Source of the DNA: Saussurea involucrata
Taxonomy: Eukaryota > Streptophyta > Magnoliopsida > Asterales > Asteraceae
Length of the DNA stretch: 64,000 nucleotides
Assembly (NCBI GenBank): GCA_033807775.1
Contig: CM066317.1
Coordinates: 32,925,870 to 32,989,869 of the forward strand
Direction: 5' to 3'
A program made the position numbers and the translations under genes. The notes beneath the pieces are model-generated. The model was not told the origin of the DNA. It did no database searches and saw only the letters and a list, made by a program, of their open reading frames with translations. Every line of letters begins with the position of its first letter. Position 1 is the first letter of the stretch. Below are positions 24,555-36,299 of this stretch, one piece after another.

Positions 24555-24810
24555 CACTTATCGCAACCCAAAAGAAATGCATCTTCACTTGTCGCAACCC
24601 ACTATTTGCGACATCACTTGTCGCAATCCACCTCTTGCGACAATCACACTTATCGCAACCAACTGTTGCGACATACCTTCTTATCGCAACCAACTGTTGC
24701 GACATAAATTCTTATCGCAACTAACTATTGCGACATAACCTTTTATCGCAACTAACTGTTGTGATGTTCATACTTATCACAACTATTATGTTGCAACATT
24801 CATACTTGTC
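24555..24810. repeat. Tandem palindromic units TCGCAAC...GTTGCGA
   Basis: About eight units of ~29-30 bp, for example ttatcgcaaccaactgttg followed by cgacat. Each is an inverted repeat with a 4-6-base centre; outer units are degenerate. Confidence 0.8.
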
Positions 24811-26213
24811 TCAACCCACAGAAATTGTAATTTAAAATAAAAACGATACTTTTAAGCCATATCTAATTCTATAAACTTGTAGATATGCTTAAGATTACTA
24901 GTAGAAGAGACTTATGAACTCAGATTTTTCATATCTTTCAAAAACATCAAAACCCAATTCTAAACCAATAAAAAGATTTATATACATAAGAGAAGTAACT
25001 TATGTGAATACATACCTTTGTTTTCACCAATATGTACTCTTAATTTACTGCTAAAAATCTGCTCTTCTTCTTCTTCTTCTCTTGTTGCCGTAACAGAACC
25101 CACAAGAACCAAAAGAAGTGAATGAAATGCCTTCATATCATCTTTATCAAAAATGAGGCGGTGGTGATGGATTAATTTTCATCATCTTAACCAAACCAAC
25201 CCTACACTTCCATCAATTGACAATTTTAACCCTCCAACATATATATTAAAATTAAAACTTACCCCTTAACTTATCATTCCATTAAAATAAATAACGAAAC
25301 TTACTCGGGGATAAACTCTAAAATTAATCTATCAAATAATCATTCATCAATAAAACTAATCGTAACATTTTATAAAAATCGAGGTGTTACAACTACTATG
25401 ACCAGCGACTATGACCAGTGTCAAAGTCGCTGTCATAGTCGCAAGCACGTACCTGGTTGCTGTCAAATGCGATTTTTCAGCTTTCTTCTTCATTTCTCAC
25501 CTCACAACTTTCCCTTTCTCTCCCAAACCGATCTCTCACCCTATCCTATGAACCATAACTCATTTTTGGGGCTTTTCTCTTAGAAATCAAGTGTTCCCTC
25601 ATCATTTATGCTTGTGATTTCATCTCTTGGTGCAAGATTCAAGTTTCACCTCCATTTTCTTGAGATTATAGGGTTTTGAGGTTTTATTCAAGATCCATGG
25701 GGTAAGTTCATCCTCTCATTTTCTAAATCCTTATATGAGTTATAAATGCTCTATTAATGACTTCCCACTAGTTATATTTCTCAAATTTCGGTTTGGATGA
25801 TTTTGAGAAAAGTTAGGTCAAATTGAGGTTTTTGGTCAAAATTGAGATTTTGATATAATATGTGGGGGAAACGATTCTAAGTGTTTGTGGGTGATTATTT
25901 ATGGTTGGAAACGTGTGGATTTAGGTTATTGGAAGTTTTGGCTTGAAAATTCAAGTTTCTTCAAATGAGCTTAATTGGGGATTTAGCCGAAATCTATCAA
26001 GGTGAGTTCAAGTTGATTTATGAAAACGTTGTACATGCCAAAAATGTTTATTTTAAAGTGTGTATGTGTTTTACATGAAATTATCAATTGTTAAGTTATT
26101 TGGTGGGTTTTGATTATTTGAAGTGTTTACTTTTATTAACATTGCAAGACACCCACATTTGGGATTTTTGGGTAATTTGATAAATAAATTATAAATGAAA
26201 GTATTTTGATGAT

Positions 26214-28841
26214 TGTAACACCCTCGAATTCGGAAAGAGCAACTAAATAAATTTTTCGATAATACATTCGAAATAATATGATTTCTTCTTATAATCCCAT
26301 AGGTGAAATACCTCAAATTAAAATCTATGATTAACCTCGAACAATATATAATTCAAGTTTTATTACAAAGACTAAATTCACATCGGGTGTTACTTAACCA
26401 AGTACAAATTGATATTCCCAAATATAAATGCGGAAGACATCTCTTAACCAATTCACCTCTCGAGCATATTTCTAGCACACAACCTCTCGCAGTGTCACTA
26501 GAACTACTCCCAACCTGAACCTGTTGCACATGCCGACAAATAAAAAGGGTTAGGCTGACGCCTAGTGAGTTCAAGAGTTTATAACATGATTTAAATAATT
26601 CGTTGAATGAAAGTTTACGACATAGTTTATGATTCCCAAAAGAATTTATGAGAAGGATGTAAATGACTCATTTTACAACGCACCCAAAATCTATGAGAAA
26701 ATTCCCAAAAGGTATAAAGCGTTTTTCCAAAATGAATCCCAATCCAAACTCACTCAACACGTGAATAAATCTTCATTATGCAAAACCTTCAAACACGGTT
26801 GACGACATAATACTCAGCCGAAAATTCATGGAAGAACAATCCATATAAATATAATACTTAATCGAAAACATGATACGAGCCAACACTCACGCGAACGTAA
26901 AATGTAATGAAATCTAAATACCATAAATATGGAAATGACCTGCTTCTTTTAAACTTTAATATACATGGAGGGGAATCCAATATTAAAGTCATCAAATTGC
27001 AGTCAATCATACAAGACCAACGATAATAAAACATGGACATTATAAAATCCCAAGTAAGGTTGGCCGACGACGGGGGCGTATCCATTGAGAGTGGAGGAAC
27101 ACAAAAGTATTCCACTCAAACAACATTAATCGTACGACACTTCACTGCATAAAAGCCCAAGTGTCCCATACGACGCCTTTCAAGACACACCCAAAGAGAC
27201 AACTGCCTTAGCGGAATATTACTAAGAATACCACCAAAGGCTCGGCACAAGCGGGGATACAACCATGGCATTGCCCCGACATGGGGAAGGTCATAAACGC
27301 CCGTCAATCAACCGGACTCAGCCCTCCTAGTGTACCCTTGGAAAATAAAGGTCATAAAACATGGGGCCCGGTCAAATCCCGCGACACCCAGTAGACCATC
27401 AAATAAAGACCGACTTACGTGCCTATGGATCCAATGCAACACAGTTTACAATAACATACCCATCCCGGAATCACTAAAGCACCCAAGCATGTAAACATCA
27501 ATAATGTGCAATAACATGCAATATGTTGCAATAAATGCAAACCATAATTAAGACTCCACATCGAGCCATCAAAACTGGACAAAATGTCCCCAAGACTTCT
27601 TCAAAGTCAAAACCGAGTAAAATGCTCAAAACTCATTAGACCCATAAATAACGGTCCTCATAGCATAAAATGCATTTAAACATCGTTCGGGTAAACACAT
27701 ACCACAAAAATCATTATTAACCCAAAACTCGACGCAGGTTAAAACAAAGGGTTTCCCCAAATGGACTCATACCCTTATAATTCTCAAAATGACTCATGAC
27801 ACTAAATTGTGCATTTCCCAAATGGTTTATAAAATCAATTACACTAACATGATTAAACCATTGAATAAACTCCATTTTGAGCAATAAATCTTTTAAGGAC
27901 ATATTTATGATTTCTACACATCAAAATATCCAAAAATCCCAAATATGGGTGTTTTACAACATTTATGAAGTTAAACACTTCAAAAGGGTTAAACCATCAA
28001 ATAACTTAACAGTTGATAATCTCAAGTAAAACACACAAATACTTGGAAAATAACATTTTTGGCATGTACAAAGTTTTCTCAAATCAACTTGAACTCACCT
28101 TGCTAGATTTAGGCTAAATCTAGATTTTTCCCCAAACGTAAGCTCCTTTGAAGAAACTTGCATCTTCAAGCCAAATCTTCCAAAAACCTAGATCCAAACG
28201 TTTCCAACCATAAATACTCAGATCCAAACATGTAGAACCATTCCCCAAGCATTTTTACATCAAAATCCCAACTTATACTAAACCCTAATTCCAAAGATAA
28301 AGAAGGAGAAGATCACCTCAAACAAACACAACCAAAACCACCCAACAATACCTCAAAATGGAAGAGAAAGTGAAAAAACAACAATCTAGCTTTTGGGTAG
28401 GGAGAGATTACCTTCACCACTTTAATCCTCCAAATAAAAGCTCCTAGTCTCCACAAAAGCTTCAAGCTTCCATATCTTCAACAATGGTGGAAGTGGGTTT
28501 GATTTGAGTGGAGAAGATGAAGAAGAGAGGGAAGGATTTAGGGTTTTCTTGGGAGAGAATCGATTTAGAGAGAGAGGAAACTGATTTGGGTTGGGGATGA
28601 AATGAGGGATGAGAGAGAGAGAAGTCTTAAAAACGAAACCAAAATATCTCATCAGGGCCATCGCGGACGTCCGGCTTAGACACCATGCGGACGTCCGGCC
28701 TTGCCCTGGCCAAAACCCCAATTTTCTCTATTGCTTCTGCCGACAACACGCGGAATTCCGCGCTGATGCGGACTTCTGACCCTGCACCCATGCGGACGTC
28801 CGTAAATCCAAATTCCGTTTTTCAATTTTCGGGGTGTTACA
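26214..28841 (-). repeat. 3' LTR of LARD F
   Basis: 2628 bp, plus-strand TGTAACACCC...GGTGTTACA. Contains CGGACGTCCG palindromes at 28664-28802 and the stem-loop taggc/gccta at 26551-26564. Confidence 0.9.
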
Positions 28842-31800
28842 ATCCTCCCAACCTTAGAATGATTTTGTCCTCGAAATCTAGATCCCTTTGCGACCAAATG
28901 CTAACCAACTCAACGCCGACCATGTTCCATCAGCTTCCAACTGAAAACCAAATTCCCCCATGCAGACATAGCCTCAAGCAACCCTTACCAACAATGTCCT
29001 CTCAAGTACACTGTACTTATGTCTGGGTGAACGCTCCATCCACTGGAGTAACTCCTAATCAGAAAACTTCGGTTGTCTCCTAACCTTAGATTTTCCATAC
29101 TTCCCCGATTGCGGGTCCAGACTCTAAATCAATCCAAGGTTTGATCAATACCGAAACCAACAGAATCTCCAATTCCGATTGTTCCTACTGCTAACTGTCG
29201 TTTAATTCTAACGAGCCCTAATAGACTCCAAGACCTGCGGTCGTATCTGACCCATCGATTAAACAACTCCAAGAACCCATCCAGACATTAATCATCAAAC
29301 TGATAGGTTCTTTTACCACACAAGAAAGTCATCCCACCAAATCTACTCATCACAATTGAGCATCTTAAGATTACTACAACTGTTATCATTATTTCTTTAA
29401 AATCGGGCTACAACCCTCCGAATACACTAACGGTTCCTGGCCTCGAACCTAAAAGGTTGATACCTAGTTATACCACCAAGCTTTGAACCCCAACAGAACT
29501 CCACACACGAGTTCCATCCGTCGAGCATTCCAACAAAACCAAGGTTATCAATACGGTGTCTAAAGGGTCCCTTATGCGAAAGTTAACCAAGACCCAAAAC
29601 GAGGTTGCCGACAAGAACGGTTACCACTAACCTCAAAATACGATACTACGATACTGCGAATCTAACCCTTCAGTTACAACAAGTACATCGACTCTGCCAC
29701 CGATACCATCCGGCCTATAGCACCATCACGCGTCGAAACACCCAAATTTTCATAGTCGAAGTTCTATACACACTTACTCTTAACCGGGGTTACTTAACCT
29801 TTCGAAGGTCCTAATGAGTTCAAGGTTCTCAAGTGAATTATTTAACATATATGCCAATCAAGACTTTTTATAGAAATTTTCAACACAAAGGTTTTCATAT
29901 CAAATTAATCGTACCCATAAAAACTACTACTATCAATTCGGTAGTTGCGCAAAAATGGACACGCTCGTCCCACATATGAAAATCATATTGAAAACTATTT
30001 TATTGCAGTTTAGATTATTAACAAAATGCAAAAGCGTAATAAACAACTTCTTTGAAATGAACCGCTACAGTCCTAGTATGGATTGATTCATGTCATGCAC
30101 GTAAAGTAACTGCCTACTTTAAATAGTGTGCAACAAAAGGTTTGCACGTACTTCAAAAGAAGTTTAAACGACATTCGACTCCAAAATTCCTTTTTAACCA
30201 TAAAATGGCATGGAACAATGTTCATCAACAAAGTTTGCGCGCGTCAGTTGTTTTCACAAAAACGATGAAACGATTCATAAGTACACTTTGGTCAAAACGT
30301 AAAATGACTTGTGTTAGTTCCAAGTTTAAAGACAAAATCAATACGTTTTCATCATTTGAAGTTATCGACTAAAACATCATGAGGAAATCTCAATTTGGAG
30401 TATGCATGCAAACTTGTAACACTTTCCTAGTGGTTTTTCTTGAAATGAATTAACATGCATCAGATGGTTCATACGAAATTTTAAAAGATGAAATTCTTTA
30501 AATCAATTTCAAAATTTTCACATTTGGTCATATAATGACATATAAGTAAAACATCTTTGACAAGACTCTCACACATTAGTGTGTTTTCTCAAAACTTAGG
30601 AGAATAATAGGTGCTTGTAAATGGTGGACACCAAAAACGTTTTAGATCGACTTCCAATTTCGAATCATACAAACAGTGCGCATTAATGTTCCACAAATTT
30701 AAATAATTTCACGCACTCTAGGTTGAGACAAATGATTCTTCCAAAATACCCATCACGAAGCATTTACACTAAAAAGTCTTTTCACTTGTAATACAAAACG
30801 TCAAAATGTCGATGCTTAAAATTTACTTATTAAACACTCAAAATACACCTTTCTCTAAAACCAAAAAGGTTTACAATTTTCCAAAATGTTCATCGAACCA
30901 AAATTGACCAAATGTCAACGACTCACACATTCGTGTTTTCAAAATGTACCGCATCATAAACCATGCATGATCCCCACAACACTAAAACATACTTTGACCA
31001 AATGACCTTCATTTATGCAATGAATTAATAAAACATTTTTATTCACGATCTATTTATCAAAGTGTCGAGAAGTAATGGTTAGAAAGCTATGCATACCCCT
31101 AGGTCAATATAATGCATTTGCATGAAATGATAATAAAACAATCAATTATCCGAAAGCGCAATAAGCAAATTGTTATGAAATGCTATCAAGATGTTCTTTC
31201 ATGCATTACTTACGTTACGTATAAATCAATCCATACACTGAACGAGTTGCACCAAAATGTGCTAATACAAATCTTTGAAAGAGAAATTACGCGACACCAA
31301 AGTTCCAAACCTCATCCCTTTTGGTCGTCTTATGGCATAAAATAATATTTCTCAACAAAACCCGAGTGGGAGAAAATGGCCAACATAACTCATAAATTCC
31401 CACATAATAACTGGAGTATGCACATTATGAAATTGCACTCACGCGACACAAAATGTCGTAAGACCAAAACTCCATGAAATTCAATGGGACTCAATGACCT
31501 CAAGTCAACAAAATGGCACCACGCCTTTCGCTTCCAAAAATCGAATTGCAATAAGCAAAATCATGACTAAAACGTCAAAATTCCAAAAATCCCTTTTTGT
31601 AGTAATACCATATAAACAACATTGTTCAACAAACTTGTATTAAATAAATTCTCCAAAATAGCTTTACATAGACATAATAGAAGATAATTTTCCGTCCAAA
31701 TTTTAACATATGTGGAGGAGATCCAATTTTAAAGTCATAAACCGTAGTTACTTGCCCAACATCTTAAACATCATTAAAATATGGATATCACTGTATCTGA

Positions 31801-32580
31801 AAGTAACGTTGGACAACAATAAAACAAAGCAAGTTCCGACGAAGTTTGCAACTCCCGCAATAAAATAATTTCATGCATGTTCAAAACCATGATTTAAAAT
31901 CTTGTGTGTGCTAAACGTTTTCCGAGATTGGTAACACAATCCACATGAGGATTTGAAACACAAGAAATGACTGATGCAATTTATCTTAAAAATAAATTTT
32001 GTGCATAACTTAGTCAACACTCAACGTCTCAAACCATACTCCTCCAAATCCCTCCGATCACACTACCGTCATCCGGATGCTCAAACCTCTTAAGGTAAAG
32101 TTGGGAATTACCTCGATTAACCTTACAGTTTCTCCTCGAATCAAAGTCGATTCAATAAGTCTATGGTTCTAATTCAACCATCAATTTCGACCCAAAACGG
32201 TCCACTTAAAGCAAATATCATGCTTATTGTCACCCTAAGTGACTAATACTGAAATCTTCAATCTTTTCCAACGACTACTCGCTTAGAAACTTCTTCACTA
32301 CCCCAACGGTCATCACATTAAAGTAGTCCAAGTATGCACATGTAACTAGTAGGTTCACCATGACACTGGCCAGGTGTCATTATGAACGCACCGTACATGC
32401 TTATCCTTGCTACTCTCGACGTGATTCTCGTTTCTAGCAACTCCATCGACCTCAAAACATCCTATCTTAAAGTACCTAATGGTGAATTTCACTTTTATTT
32501 ACTTAAAAGAATGCTAGTTTGAGTCTAGGTATCCAAATATCAACACCTAATTCTCTCAAACTTATGCTCTGATACCAACT
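28842..32580 (-). other. LARD F interior, non-coding
   Basis: 3.7 kb with only short chance ORFs on both strands. It is collinear with element E's interior (reverse complement). No gag/pol motif, tRNA or satellite seen apart from PBS and PPT at the ends. Confidence 0.75.
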
Positions 32581-34585
32581 TGTAACACCCTCGAATTGGG
32601 AAAGAGCAACTAAATAAAATTTTCGATAATACATCTGAAATAATGGGATTTATTCCTATAATCCCATAGGTCAAATACCTCAAATTAAAATCTATGATTA
32701 ACTTCGAACAATATATAATTCAAGTCTTATTACAAAGACTAAATTCACATCGGTGTTACTTAACCCAAGTACAAATTGCTATTCCTAAAGATAAATGCAG
32801 AAGACATCACTTAACCAATTCACCTCTCGAGAACATTTCTAGCACACAACCTCTCGCAATGTCACTAGAACTACTCCCAACCTGAACCTGTTGCACATGC
32901 CGACAAATAAAAAGGGTTAGGCTGACGCCTAGTGAGTTCAAGAGTTTATAACATGATTTAAATAATTCGTTGAATGAAAGTTTACGACATAGTTTATGAT
33001 TCCCAAAAGAATTTATGAGAAGGACGTAAATGACTCATTTTACAACGCACCCAAAATCTATGAGAAAATTCCCAAAAGGTATAAAGCGTTTTTCCAAAAT
33101 GAATCCTAATCCAAACTCACTCAACACGTGAATAAATCTTCATTATGCAAAACCTTCAAACACGGTTGACGACATAATACTCAGCCCAAAATTCATGGAA
33201 GAACAATCCATATAAATATAATACTTAATCGAAAACATGATACGAACCAACACTCACGCGAACGTAAAATGTAATGAAGTCCAAATACCATAAATATGGA
33301 AATGACGTGCTTCATTTAAACTTTAATATACATGGAGGGGAATCCAATATTAAAGTCATCAAATTGTAGTCAATCGTACAAGACCAACGATAATAAAACA
33401 TGGACATTATAAAATCCCAAGTAAGGTTGGCCGACGACAGGGGAGACCTGTATCCATTGAGAGTGGAGGAACACAAAAGTATGCCACTCAAACAACGTTA
33501 ATCGTACGACACTTCACTGCATAAAAGCCCAAGTGTCCCATACGACGCCTTTCAAGACACACCCAAAGAGACAATTGACCTTAGCGAAATATTACTAAGA
33601 ATACCACCAAAGACTCGGCACAAGCGGGGATACAACCATGGCATTGCCCCGACATGGCGAAGATCATAAAGGCCCGTCAATCAACCTGACAGCTCAACCT
33701 GACTCAAACTTCCTAGTGTACCCTTGAAAAGTAAAGGTCATAAAACATGGGACCCGGTCAAATCCCGCGACACCCAGTAGACCAACAAATAAAGATTGAC
33801 TTACGTGCCTATGGATCCAATGCAACACAGTCTACAATAACATGCCCATCCCGGAATGACTAAAGCACCCAAGCATGTAAATATCAATAATGTGCAATAA
33901 CATGCAATATGTTGCAATAAATGCAAACCATAATTAAGACTCCACATCAAGCCATCAAAACTGGACAAAATGTCCCCAAGGCTTCCTCAAAGTCAAAACC
34001 GAGAAAAATGCTTAAAACTCATTGGACCCATAAATAACGGTCCTCATAGCATAAAATGCATTTTAACATCGTTATTAACCCAAAACTCGACGCAGGTTAA
34101 AACAAAGGGTTTCCCCAAATGGACTCATACCCTTATAATTCTCAAAATGACTTATGACACTAAATTGTGCATTTCCCAAATGGTTTATAAATCAATTACA
34201 CTAACATGATTAAACCATTGAATAAAGCCCATTTTGAGCAATAAATCTTTTATGGACATATTTATGATTTCTACACATCAAAATATCCAAAAATCCTAAA
34301 TATGGGTGTTTTACAACATTTATGAAGTTAAACACTTCAAAAGGGTTAAACCCATCAAATAACTTAACAGTTGATAATCTCAAGTAAAACACACAAATAC
34401 TTGGAAAATAACATTTTTGGCATGTACAAAGTTTTCGCAAATCAACTTGAACTCACCTTGCTAGATTTAGGCTAAATCTAGATTTTTCCCCAAACGTAAG
34501 CTCCTTTGAAGAAACTTGCATCTTCAAGTCAAATCTTCCAAAAACCTATATCCAAATGTTTCCAACCATAAATACTCAGATACAA

Positions 34586-36299
34586 TGTAACAACCCAATT
34601 CTAAAACAGGACATGCATAGCATTTAATCATAAACATTACAAAACGGGGTCCCAAAATTTCATTACATCTGTCTCAAAGCTTAGGTTGGCGGAAACAACC
34701 TATCACAACTGAGAATAACTAACTATTAAAGCATGAGTGGCACTACTTCTATCTGCATTAATCTCAAGTCCTGCCCTGCTCACTTGCCAGAGCCTCCTAC
34801 TACTCGCTTACCTGAAAATGGTTTAGATTTTGAAAAGCGAGGGTTAGACCAAAAGGTCTAGTGAATTCCCTCATAAATCAACGTATAACAACCGTATAGA
34901 AAACATTTTTATAAAAGTCATTAACAGTCTCCACATAATGCATCAATCATGGTACTGTACAGTGTTCAAGGATCTCATTAGCTAACCGCGATCGGGGCCC
35001 CAGCAGACTCCCCTCTCGCCTCATATCGGGGCCCAAGCAGACTCCCCTCTATCCGAGTAGGAAGGAAACGAATTCCCTCCTACAAGCTCGTCACAAAAGC
35101 CCAAGGGATCATCGGATCCCGAGGTACTCAGATCCCACTGTGCAGACCGACTCCACATAACATACACATAGCTCATCATAAATCATGAAACGTGAAACCT
35201 TTATAAATCTTTATAATCACTTCATATTGCTAAATAGTCCTTTAAATAAAAAAACATACCTTTCATGGGAAAACATACGTAACAGTTGGTAAACAATTCA
35301 TGCTCATAAAAGAACCATAATCAGTAAAATATTTAGCAACTTGTTTCGTGTAAAAAGGGTCTAGGAAACTCACCTGATAGTAGTGACTTTCCTACCCACG
35401 CGTCTCGTCCTGAACTGTCCTTACACCTAAAGCATATCGTATACTTTAGTTAGTGGCAATCTAACTACTGACCCTAGTCTCACCCTGATCCGGAACCCAT
35501 AAATCGAACGAGCACTTCCGGAGTGCTCCTACTGGACCCGATAGTATCAGTTCCGGAACTCCTCTCTCTCTCGGACCCGGTATTGTAGTTCCGAAATCCC
35601 TCACATGGGATCCGGTATTATCCATTTTTCTGGAACCCTTGACCAGTTCCGGTATTCAACTCTATTCCGGAACTCCCTTACGGGTCCGGAGTCCCGGTTC
35701 CAAAATTCCCTTGTGGGATCCGTTATCCACAGTTCTGGAAACCCATTTGGGTTCTGGTATCGCATGTTCCGGAAATCGACGATGGCCGATTCGTCGAACC
35801 ACATAACCAAAATCTTATAATTAATCTAATCACTGAGAACTTTAACATCACATCCTTTCTCATAAATTGGTAAGTGCTAATCTCTAACCTCAAAACCCAT
35901 ATCAACATTTAATTCAATCATTTAATAGTCCGATTTAGAGTTAAAACCCCATTGCTGATCTTACTGTGATTACACAGCCCAAACATTAAGAGAAAAACCC
36001 AGAAAAGATTACCACTCTATCAACTGTGCAAGAAATGAAATAGACGAGGTCGAATGCTTACCAAATTTGAGTTTCTTCCTATCCGAAATCAATGCCAAAC
36101 AATTTCTCTCTTTCTTTCCTGCTTCTCCCCTACGCCGCCAACACCAAGATAATACTGAAAACAATAAAATGGAAACCTAGGGATCTGTACCATTTTATAT
36201 CTTCCATAAATTGCAAAAAGGCCCCTTTCCAATAACTTTTCTTATTTAAACATTTGCCACCAAAACTCCCAAGGCTTAGCTAGAAAACCGGTTATTACA
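34586..36299 (-). mobile_element. Solo LTR, TGTAACAACC family
   Basis: 1714 bp bounded by TGTAACAACC...GGTTATTACA, flanked by tacaa (34581-34585) and tccaa (36300-36304). The uninterrupted site is present in the mate LTR near 28210. It contains the stem-loop tagacc/ggtcta (34845-34860) and a cluster of GTTCCGGAAC-type palindromes. No ORF of note. Confidence 0.85.
35490..35790. repeat. GTTCCGGAAC / GGACCCGGTAT repeat cluster
   Basis: About eight imperfect units of ~35-45 bp alternating 'gttccggaactcc' with 'ggaccCGGTAT'. The core GTTCCGGAAC is a 10-bp palindrome; several copies are decayed at the CpG. Confidence 0.75.

Larger units (their letters stand above)
23362..25391 (-). mobile_element. 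Solo LTR of another TGTAAC-type family
   Basis: 2030 bp starting TATAACACCC and ending GGTGTTACA, an inverted-repeat terminus with one change, flanked by gctac (23357-23361) and actac (25392-25396), a 4/5 match. Removing it rejoins element E's 3' LTR. The presence of the shared stem-loop at 23677-23690 in reverse indicates minus orientation. Internal arrays are listed separately. No PBS, PPT or ORF, so a solo LTR is the best call. Confidence 0.75.

Noticed and set aside
24465..24707. 80-codon ORF with repeated 'HLSQ/YRNQ' residues
   Set aside because: Caused by the TCGCAAC tandem units in the solo LTR.
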